64,000 bases of DNA from Sipunculus nudus. Its lineage: Eukaryota; Annelida; Sipuncula; Golfingiida; Sipunculidae. The notes under the pieces were generated by a model, which was not told the origin of the DNA, ran no database searches, and saw only the letters and a list, made by a program, of their open reading frames with translations. The stretch is taken from the NCBI GenBank assembly GCA_026874595.1, contig CM049318.1:32086956-32150955 (forward strand). The letters are read 5' to 3'. A program made the translations under genes and the position numbers. Shown here piece after piece: positions 25,901-37,900 of this stretch (position 1 is its first letter; each line of letters opens with the position of its first letter).

Positions 25901-28900
25901 ATACCCAGATCCTGCCATGCAGTGTATGTAAGCATATATAATACCCAGTTAAGTAAGCCAGGAGATTGTGAGTTGGCCCCCACCCAGGGTGAGCAGTCTC
26001 CAGGCTTAATCGGGAGAGTGTTCCCAAAAGCAGTGTTTCAATCCCAAAGAGTGTGCCTTTTGGGAGCTCCTTGGCATTGTGATCCAGCAAATACGGATAA
26101 CAAACACCCAGGACCCACTGGGGTTATATACTGATCCCAGTTGACGCCAGGAATATCCCGTGTAATCCCGTCACATAGTCTGGAACCAGAATTGAATTCT
26201 GCAGATGTACATAGTATTTATAGTTAAGTAAACATTTAAAAAATGAACCTACACCAAAAATATCCATAAAAATAATTTCACACTTGCTTTATATTTATCT
26301 TTGTAGAAATTTTACCAGTTTGTCTCCAACAAGACGGGGGTACCACATGAAGGCCTCAGAACCATCTGGTGGATCTACGATTCTCTTGAGTGTGCGGTTA
26401 GTGCTGTTGTCATAGTAACAAAAACAAGATACTTATGATTAATGCAAACATATGAAGGAATAAGGGTTATGTTTTGATAAAATCATGTTTGAGTGTCTGT
26501 CAGGTAATTTGTTCAGCTTCATTAAACTAATGTCATTCATAAATAGTAAATAACTTCCCTAATGTTTTGTTCTGCTTATGAAACTCCTAAAATTAGTCTA
26601 CAGTCTATCATGTGTAAATCATACATTTTGTATAGAGAATGAAACCTTAGAAATAAAGTAATCATGATAATACATATATATTGTTACTGGGTTCATATAA
26701 AGGTGGACCTGTCTCATCATTGTATCCACCTAAACAGTTTTGCGGATACCTATGTTTTCAGTCAGACGCCACCGCCGCCACATAGGTTTCCGGAGAACTT
26801 CTCCGTAACCACTGGGCGCAATTTTTTTTAAATTCTGAATTATGATGTGAACTGCTGCTCCCTCTTTTTGGGTTGACCTCTGACCTTTCCTCTCTGTCCA
26901 GCGTCCATTTGTACATCTGTTTCCAGACATAAACCCACATATCTCGGGAACTGTTTGACCCATCAGGCCATAAATTTTGCACAAATGTAGCCCCTGGATA
27001 GCTTTATAACATACTTTAAAAATGGTTGCGCCTCCTGCAACCATTTTTGCACAGCGTCCAACGGTTCATCTACCTTGCGATAAAATCACTGATATCGCTG
27101 CATTGGTTGGACTTATCCACCTGAAATTTTGCATGTGTATACATCCTAGACAGCTTTCTTGATTTTTTGACAGGTGACAACACCAACATTCACACTTATG
27201 CTGCATACATCCAAGGCATTCGATTTGGCCAAAATTTTGCATGTGTATAGATAGCACATAGCTCTTTATCATGCACAAAACTGGTGGCGCCACCTGCAAC
27301 CATTTTTGCACAGAGTCTGTCTGTTTGTTTGCCGTGGGCTAAAATTACTCCTATCTCAGAAGTGGTTTGATTTATCTGCCTAATATTTTGCATGTTTATA
27401 CATCTTGGATAGCTTTCTTGATTTTGTGGCAGGTGGTGCCACCTACATTTATGTTTACACTGCTGACATTCAGGCTTATATCTAAGGACTGGTTTGACAT
27501 ATCCCCCTGAAATTTTGCATGTGTATAGATCTCACATAGCTCTTAAACATATACAAAATTGGTGGCGCCACCTGCTACCATTTTTGCACAGTGTCCTTCT
27601 GTTTATCTGCGTTGGGATAAAATCACTCATATACAAGTAGTGGTTTGACTTATCTGCCTAAAATTTTGCATATATATACAACTTGGATAGCTTTCTGGAT
27701 TATGTGGTAGGTGGCACCACCGACCTAACACATTTCGGCTGCAGACATCCATGCAAATATGCAACACACCTCACTCATTTCCCCTTGCCACTCAATCCAT
27801 GCCATACTTCACCCATCCCACTCTGATTTCAGCAGATACACGTAGTCGCTTGTCGACTACCCGTATTCTTGTTGAAGCTTGCTCTATTGGTGAAGTGTTT
27901 GGAACACACTGGACTTGCATGCCACTGACATGAGTTCAAATCTGGGATTGACCCTACTCCCTGATAATAAGAAACCTTATATTTTAGGTCTGTCTACATA
28001 ACAATGTGTGTGTGTGTGTATATATATATATATTATTAGGGCCCTTCTGGACAAGGGGTGTCCTATAGTGATCACCGTGTCAGTCCGTATATCCATCCTT
28101 CCATCAGTGACACTTTCTTTTGTGTGCAAGAACTCAACAACAAAATATTTCAGCTTCTCCAAAATGACAGGGATGATTGGTACATATGAGGTCCCAAGAC
28201 ATACTGAATTACAGACCTGTCGGAATTCCAAAAGGCCACCGCAGCCCAATCACTGATTTTCTTTCGCGCACAATAACAACAACAACATACTACAGCTTTC
28301 CCAAATTCTCAGGGATAATTGGTACATATGAGGGCTCCAGACGTATTGAATAACACACCTGTCAGAATTCCAATATGGCTGCCATAGCCCAGTTGCTGAT
28401 TTTCTTTGACGCGCGATAACTAAACAACAACGTACTTCAGCTTTCCCAAATTCACAGGGATGATTGGTACATAAGAGGGCTCCAGACCTATTGAATTACA
28501 GACCTGTCAGAATTCCAAATAAGCTGCCACAGCCCAATTGCTGATTTTCTTTAATGCAAGACAATTCAACAACAACAACATACCTCAGCTTTCCCCAATT
28601 CTCAGGGATGATTGGTGCTAATTGCAAGGAGGACTCAGTCCCTATCAATTTTCAGACCCATCAAAAATTCAATATGCCTGCCAGAGCACAATCAGTGATA
28701 TTTTTTTCATGCAAAAAAAATGTTTTATCAGACAGGTTGGTTTTAGAAAAGTTTCACTCTACACTTATGCATTCTGCAGGCCTTCTGAGGACCATCGTCT
28801 GATTACATCTAGTTTATCTATATATTATCTATAATTAACAGTTCTGCTGATTCGTTGTTTCTGTGTATCTTATGGTGTTCCAGAATGCTAATAATTTCAC

Positions 28901-31900
28901 ATTGCCTGACTGGGTATACATGAAATGGGAAGACACCACTGTTTTTGAGAAGCTAAAGCAGTTAGATGCTCTGGAATTTGACCTGAGGTACACTGCCCCT
29001 CAGCTGAGGAGACTAAGAGGAGGTAAGGAAACATAGTTATTATCACCTGCCAGTGTTTGTGTAAATATTATTCAACTAGCAATTACCCGTGCTAGGCACG
29101 GTTTTGGGCGAGCATTTACTTCTGATGTCAAATAGTCTGTCATAGTTTTATGTCTTGGGTGTACAATGTTACTGTCTCTTTGAATCCGACATTTGGTATA
29201 AGTGTTCTGTCTCTGAAGTAACCTTGTGTCGGAGTCTGAATGACCTGAACGAATACGTTCCTGTCCAAATGGTAGAATGTCTTCAGATAAACCTGGAGCA
29301 TATGTATGTCAAAAATCACGGCAAACCGTAGTGTCAGAGGAGACATTTAAATTCACACAAATCGCGTTACGCTATTAATATATAAATCCATTATATGCAT
29401 GGTGTTATGCATGAAAATCTAATTGAAGCCGACAGGTTGGCCGGAGAATTTTCGAAAAATTTGATATGTTAAATAAAATCATTTTTATATGAAAATATAT
29501 ATTATGCTGAACATCACCATTTAAAGTTGCCCTCCGCGCCTGTGAATCCGCCAGTAAAGGAACCTGTTATTTTGCATGGTAGTACAGTACAGCGCTGAGA
29601 CGTGATCTCGATAATTGCATTCCGGTTATAACGCACAAAAACAGAGCACTCACATGGTCGGGCAATCCCGCTGCGCAAAAGTTCGTGGTAGCATTATATT
29701 ATGTGGTACATTTAATGGCTGTATATATTTTTAAATATCACACACTCCTTTCTGTTTGAAAGCTGAGCCAATGTTTTCCAGTGAGACATTTAGGGACTTT
29801 GCTCTGTACTTACATCAACAATAGTGGTGTCTTTATCGGTATAAATAATGGAAAATGAGGAAATAGGTTTATGGGGTCCGGGGACCGTGGGGTTCGGGTT
29901 TTACGCACTACCCTGCATTCACTACCGCTCGGAAAATTTTCATTCTTTGAAAGATCCCCCTTTTGAGCATTTTCCTTACGCAAGATTCCCTTGTGCACAA
30001 TAGACCTTTTCGCTGCGCAGAGGTTGCCTTTTGAGAAGGGATCACCAATTGGGATTATTTCTGGCCGTTCACTGCAAATTTAAGAAAAGCCCAGATAGGG
30101 CCCCCGGAGAAAAACTCTGTCCCACCATCAAACACTCTGAGGCCATTGTGTTACAAGGCCCGAAGACACAAAGAAAAGAGGCGCCCGCGGGGGAGCAAAT
30201 ATTAAAATTATTAATTATGCAGGTAATACGCAAATATTGCAAATAAAAGGGGGCGGAATCTCTTTGGACAAACCCAGAGCATATGTATGTCGAAAATTGG
30301 GGAAATCTGTACGGCGGTATCAGAGGAGATACGGAAAATCTCAAAAATCGCCTTACGCTATTAATATATAGATATCATCTGAGCAACTTATCTGTGGGTG
30401 AAGTTTAAATTTAAAAGCCTCAGGTTTCAGTATATACCTTTCACCTAAAATTTTAAAATAAGTAGGAAGATTTTCAGAGGCTGATGATTCAGATTTTGAA
30501 AAGCCCTGTCTGTTCAGGGATAAGCTACATTTACTTGACACATGGTATAAAAGTAAGTGACTGTCGGAAAGTATAATTTTCTCTCCAACTAATTTTCAGT
30601 TGACCAATAATTTGCCTATGGTATGCAGTACGTGGATTGCTGATTTGAGAATTTGATCAGTACATGGTACAGCAACCACTTGACCTGGTTAATATACATT
30701 TGCAGTCTGAAGTAGTGGGTGTTGACATCAACAAGTCAAATATTAAAGTAGTTAAAACCCAGCAGGGAGTAACAAAAGTGGTAGAAATTAGCTGTAAAAT
30801 CATGTTTTATTACGTAAACCTGAATGTGAGGATTTTCTGTTTGGAGTTTATTCGCCAGATCGTATCAATGATAATTTCCCCTAATCAACCTATAGTCACC
30901 CACTTCCACCCCACTCTCATGCCATCCCCATCCTACTTGCAGTCTGTTTTCATATATTTCATCTGGTGCCATGCTAGATAGGTACAACTGCCGTCACTGG
31001 GTTTGTTGAGCTGGGTCGTTCCATTAAACTGTAAGTAGTTTCCTTACTCCCCTTTCCGCCTACCAGACCATGGATTTGGCTGGATATTGTTCCCTTTGCT
31101 GTTCCGTTGTGAAAGGGAAAAATTCTCACTGATACAGAAAAGGCTTGTAAACATTAGTGTACTTACAAAACCAAAAATAGAGGGGGGGGTTTGGGGGCTT
31201 GATGATTGGAAGGAATAAAAAAAACCTATGATCGATTCTTATGTTCCTGTGTTACTCTGAAATGATTGTATAGTAAGAAGAAAATGTTTACCATAAGGTC
31301 AGGAAACATTAGTGATGGCATAACTTTAGAGCTGAAATAGATGTGCAGTTTTGAGTTTTAAGGTACCATTGCTGAGGAAAAACAACAGAAAGAGTTTTTT
31401 AGTTATATTTTCCTGTGGTTTGATATATATATAAGCCCAAGGGTGGTTGGTTGTTACTAGTTACTTAAAATTGTGTGACTTTTAAGGAATTAGAATTATC
31501 AAAAATATATGAAAATGGAGGTGAAGTTCAAATATACATATACCATCAGAAAAAATCTTTGGTTTAAAATGAAATTTATTCTATTGGGTTCAGTTTGCTT
31601 TTGAAACAACTTTAGAGTTGATTATAAAGTTAGGGGTTTTGCCATAAGTTATACATAATAATGCAAACCTGCTAATTAAATAATATTTTCTGGACATGGA
31701 GCATTTAGTAGACGTATAACTGGAAAATTACTATTACTATACTGTTATTAGCCCATATATAAATTAAATCTTGATTCATGCCAGGAACTACTGTGTGCAT
31801 GGATTCACTGTTCCTTCAAACATGTATTTTCAGGGCCTTTGCTCAAAACAATTATACAGAATATGCGGGATTTTGTCGCAGGAAAATTAACACATGGGCC

Positions 31901-34900
31901 AAAAGTCTTCATGTACTCTGCGGTGAGTTTCTATGCCTTTATTTGCAATAACAGGAACATTAGTGTTGAGCTTTAGTGTTTCTTCTGGTGTGTAAGGCCT
32001 GTCCTCTACCACAAGGTGGCACCCTTTGCTGACATGGCATGTGACAGAAATGGTTTTGCTAGTTTATCATCCCCTGTCGGTAAATCAGCCTTACCCAAAG
32101 TGATTTATGCACAAAATTAGTGCTTAAATCCAGGATTATGTTTATTAGAAGCAGCATGACAGAGTAACATGAAAGTGTCTGGACCTTTATATGATGAAAC
32201 TGCATACATATTTTTACTTTATAATCACAAAAGTTGCAACTCTGTAAAGTAGACACAAGTTGAAAATCAGAGAAAATTTAACAAATTTCATGATAATTTT
32301 AGCATATCTAGTGCCCTAGATGCCCATTTTAGTATTCCTGGAAAGTGCTCCAAATAGACCTTTTCCACAAGCCTGCGCACTGCGTTTGTTTGAGCAGGGT
32401 TCAGGTCTGCAGGGTTTAGGTCATCTGAACAAACAGGTGAGACAAAGACATCGAGTATTCAGGTGTCTAAAGTTAATAAATACTAGGTAGAATGCTACTA
32501 TATTATAGCTAGATAGCTTCTTATTTTTGTAATATGACCAAAAATAAAGGAATTAACATCATTATTTTGGTGACGTATGTACCGTGGATTGTCAGATATA
32601 GAAACGTTCAAAACATACAGCGTTTCCTAATTGAACCATTTTGTTCAGGTCCTCACGGTTATCAAGGATGCTTTAACTTGTAGTATAAGTTATGTAACTA
32701 CAACTGAGCCAAAAACACAACCTCTTTGCCGTGGATTACCATGCATGTGTATGCTATAACCCCGAAACATACATGTTAGATATCTCTGATAGGTGTCGCT
32801 AGTGAAATGGAAAAGATCTATTGAAGTTAAGTGAACCAATCATATTCAAGTACTGCATCCGAGTTCTGTTCATAAGCTGTGTAACCTATTTAAACAGAGC
32901 CTTTCCCAGTAAACTATACTCTTACCTTCACACCACTTCAGGACTCCCGCCACGACTCATAAAAACTATAATGCACCCCAGCCTCTCATCAATCTATATA
33001 TAATGTTTTTACTCATGTTTTTATTGATGTACTTTTAATATGTAACTTTAAAGACGGGACTTTTTTGTGCCCCACCTTTCCCATATCATGTATTGTTCTC
33101 AGTTTCAGACTCTGAAGCATCATTATGACCATTGGACCCTATTTCTCATGAAAGACTGTTTTCTGTGTGGATGTATATGTGTGGTTGCACAAATGGTCCT
33201 GTAACATGATGTTGATGAAAACTCCTGATAACAAGCCGCCCAAGACTCTGACATGAGAATTTTTTCATTCCTTTCAATATGACATAGACTAGCTAGGATA
33301 CAATTTCTGTTCTACATACCATGTTTGTATGTGTCTTGTAGGATATGACTCACTGACTTCGGAGAACAGACTGTCATGTTTATTTTTTGTTGTTTTAGCA
33401 TGACAGTACTGTAGCCGCCTTGCTGAGTGCCATGGATATATACGACAGAATACCTCCGCCTTTTGCTGCCGCTGTAATGATAGAGCTGTACAACGATAGC
33501 GGGAAATATGACGTCAAAATCTACTACAATAATGACACTGAAGTGGACGTGTCAACAAAGCCACATCCACTGGTCACAAAAGGTGAGTAAATATAGAAAG
33601 GTAAATCTGTGTTTATTATAGGTTTGCTTTGGTTTAATATGTCCTGCTCATTGTACAACTGTCATTTAACATTCAGTGTCATTGGATAACTTACCAGGTA
33701 TTTGATGGATTTTCATGATACAAGTTATAGATTAATAAATAAAAAAAAGTTTATCTAGTTTCTATTTCAGTTTTTGCAGAATCGATTTATATTTCATGAG
33801 TTCAGAGGTCACCAGGTTTCTTTGTAGTGTCACCGTAATAACTTACCTGGAATTTGCTGGATATTCATTAAAATTGATATAACTACATGAATATACCATA
33901 AGTTTATCTAGTTCTATTAAATTCACAGCAAAATTCATTTATATTTTAACTAAAGGAATATGATACATTTTGATGCAATGATATGAATAATCAGCTCAAA
34001 TGAGGATCAGTCTGTTCAGATATGTATGAACACAGCATTTAGGGTCTGTCTGTTTTCAATTCACAGGGTGCACCATTGATTCTTGTGAGCTGGAAAAATT
34101 TGCCGAATCTATGAAGAAGAACATTCCACGTGACCGGAATGCAGAGTGTAGAGTGGGTAAAATATCTAAACGTAAGTACCTAATGCAGGGTGTAGAGTGA
34201 ATAAAATATCTAAACATAAGTACCAAATGCAGAGTGTAGAGTGAATAAAATATCTAAAAGTAAGTACCAAATGCAGAGTGTAGATTGAATAAGATATCTT
34301 AACGTAAGTACCTGATGCATAGTGAAGAGTGTATAAAATATTTAAAAGCAAGTACCAAATGCTGAGTGTATGGTGAATAAAATATCTAAATGAAAGTACC
34401 AAATGCAGAGTGTAAACTGAATAAAATATCTAAACATTAGAACCAAATAAAAAAATTTAAACGTAAGTTCCAAATGCAGAGTGTAGAGTGAATAAAATAT
34501 CTAAAAGTAAGTACCAAATGCAGAGTGTAGAGTGAATAAAATATCTAAACGTAAGTTCCAAATGCAGAGTGTAGATTGAATAAGATATCTTAATGTAAGT
34601 ACCCGATGCATAGTGAAGAGTGTATAAAATATTTAAAAGCAAGTACCAAATGCAGAGTGCAAAGTGAATAAAATATCTAAACATAAGTTCCAAATGCAGA
34701 GTGTAGAGTGAATAAAATATCTAAAAGTAAGTACCAAATGCAGAGTGTAGAGTGAATAAAATATCTAAAAGTAAGTTCCAAATGCAGAGTGTAGAGTGAA
34801 TAAAATATCTAAAAGTAAGTACCAAATGCAGAGTGCAGAGTGAATAAAATATCCAAACGTAAGTTCCAAATGCAGAGTGTAGAGGGAATAAAATATCTAA

Positions 34901-37900
34901 ACATAAGTTCCAAATGCAGAGTGTAGAGTGAATAAAATATCTAAAGTAAGTACCAAATGCAGAATGCAGAGTGAATAAAATATCTAAACGTAACTTCCAA
35001 ATGCAGAGTGCAGAGTGAATAAAATATCTAAAAGTAAGTACCAAATGCAGAGTGCAGAGTGAATAAGATATCTAAACGTAAGTACCAAATGCTGAGTGTA
35101 GAGTGAATAAAATATCTAAAAGTAAGTACCAAATGCAGAGTGCAGAGTGAATAAAATATCTAAACATAAGTTCCAAATGCAGAGTGTAGAGTGAATAAAA
35201 TATCTAAAAGTAAGTACCAAATGCAGAGTGCAGAGTGAATAAAATATCCAAACGTAAGTTCCAAATGCAGAGTGTAGAGTGAATAAAATATCCAAACATA
35301 AGTTCCAAATGCAGCGTGTAGAGTGAATAAAATATCTAAATGAAAGTACCAAATGCAGAGTGTAAACTGAATAAAATATCTAAACATTAGAACCAAATGT
35401 AGAGTGTAGAGTGAATAAAATATCCAAACTTAAGTTCCAAATGCAGAGTGCAGAGTGAATAAAATATCTAAACATAAGTACCCAATGCAGAGTGCAGAGT
35501 GAATAAAATATCCAAACGTAAGTTCCAAATGCAGAGTGTAGAGTGAATAAATATCCAAACATAAGTTCCAAATGCAGAGTGTAGAGTGAATAAAATATCT
35601 AAAATTAAGTACCAAATGCAGAGTGCAGAGTGAATAAAATATCTAAACGTAGGTTCCAAATGCAGAGTGCAGAGTGAATAAAATATCTAAAAGTAAGTAC
35701 CAAATGCAGAGTGCAGAGTGAATAAAATATCTAAATGTAAGTACCAAATGCAGAGTGTAGAGTGAATAAAATATCTAGAAGTAAGTACCAAATGCAGAGT
35801 GCAGAGTGAATAAAATATCTAAATGTAAGTTCCAAATGCAGAGTGTAGAGTGAATAAAATATCTAAAAGTAAGTACCAAATGCAGAGTGTAGAGTGAATA
35901 AATATCTAAACGTAAGTTCCAAATGCAGAGTGTAGAGTGAATAAAATATATAAAAGTAAGTACCAAATGCAGAGTGTAGATTGAATAAGATATCTTAACG
36001 TAAGTACCCGATGCATAGTGAAGAGTGTATAAAATATTTAAAAGCAAGTACCAAATGCTGAGTGTATGGTGAATAAAATATCTAAATGAAAGTACCAAAT
36101 GCAGAGTGTAAACTGAATAAAATATCTAAACATTAGAACCAAATAAAATATCTAAATGTAAGTTCCAAATGCAGAGTGTAGAGTGAATAAAATATCTAAA
36201 AGTAAGTACCAAATGCAGAGTGTAGAGTGAATAAAATATCTAAACGTAAGTTCCAAATGCAGAGTGTAGAGTGAATAAAATATCTAAAAGAAAGTACCCA
36301 ATGCAGAGTGAATAAAATATCTAAATGTAAGTACCCAGTGCAGAGTGTAGAGTGAATAAAATATCTAAAAGTAAGTACCGAATCATGAGAAAGAGTGAAT
36401 AAAATGTCTAAATGTAAGTACCCAGTGCAGAGTCTAGAGTGAATAAAATATCTACAAGTAACAACTGAATCATGAGAAAGAGTGAATAAAATATCTAAAT
36501 GAAAGTACCCAATGCAGAGTGCAGAGTGAATAAAATATCTAAATGAAAGTACCGAATGCTGAGTCTAGAGTGAATAAAATATCTAAATGTATGGACAGAG
36601 TTCTGAGTGAATAAAATATCTAAAAGTAAGTACTGAATCTTGAGAAAGAGTGAATAAAATATCTAAATGAAAGTACCCAATGCAGAGTGCAGAGTGAATA
36701 AAATATCTAAATGAAAGTACCGAATGCTGAGTGTAGAGTGAATAAAATATCTAAATGAAAGTACCCAATGCAGAGTGCAGGGTGAATAAAATATCTAAAT
36801 GAAAGTACCGAATGCAGAGTGCAGAGTGAATAAAATATCTAAATGAAAGTACCCAGTGCAGAGTGTATAAAATATCTAAATGAAAGTACCCAATGCAGAG
36901 TGCAGAGTGAATAAAATATCTAAATGAAAGTACCAAATGCTGAGTGTAGAGTGAATAAAATATCTAAACTAGACGACCATAGGTCGAACGCTTGCCGGAA
37001 AATCGGAAGTGAAACACAGACGGACAGACAGAACATATTGTCGGTTTTCTATCAATTGAATGACTCTCAGGGCCATTGCTGAGAATATATGGCCCGTAGA
37101 ATGACATATGAGACAAAAGAACAGGCAACCAGACAAAGCTGACAACAAAAGACGAACAGACAGACATACTGACTTTGTGAGACAAGATTGACACCAGATG
37201 ACTTAACCTAGTTATGGAGAAGATTCAAAGGAAGAAAATTAGTCATAATTTATGTAATTTAGATTTGTAGTTTTGGAGGTATGGCGAATTAATGATATAC
37301 TTGGGAGGTTCGACATTAGCGCCCTCTAGCGGACATATTCCGAAGACGACAAATGCGTTTCGTATTATTAGTGTATGACATGAGATGTCCCAGTTTCAAA
37401 AGGATTCCGTCAAAGCTGTGGCCTGTAGAATGCTATATGGAAGGCGTAAGAACCAGCTAGCAGGCAACTTTGAAGATAACGGACAAACAGATGGACACAC
37501 TGACAAAGTGACAGAAGTTTGAAACCAGATGCCTTAATCAGAATATGGAGAAGACTCAAAGGAAGAAAATAAGCTATAGTTTATGTAACTGAGGCTTTGG
37601 GTGTAGAGATATGGCCAATACAATGGTATGTGAGTGAGGGTCGTGTGCAGCACCCACTAGTGGCCATATCCGGAAAATGAAAAATTTATTTCGAGATATT
37701 AGTGTAAGACATAAGATGTAATAGTTTCAAAAGGATTCCGTCAAAACTGTGGCCTATAGAATGCTATATGTGAGACACAAGAACCAACAAGCAGGCGAAT
37801 TTGAGGACAACTGACAAACAGACGAACACACTGACAAAGTGACTCAAGATTGAGTCCAGATGACTACACCAGGTTATGGAGTAGACTCAAAGGAAGAAAA

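Noticed and set aside
26730-27393. Minus-strand frames containing MQKWLQVAPPV and related peptides
   Set aside because: They lie in the degenerate tandem block of phosphatase intron 6 and recur with the repeat period.
27865-27952. Possible tRNA gene
   Set aside because: Box-like words are present, but no complete cloverleaf with paired acceptor stem could be drawn by eye; a decayed SINE head fits better.
34166-36936. Many long minus-strand open frames rich in IHSTLCIWYL-type peptides
   Set aside because: They are the translation of the 44-bp array. The unit is not a multiple of three, so the frames cycle through the same words; no gene features support them.
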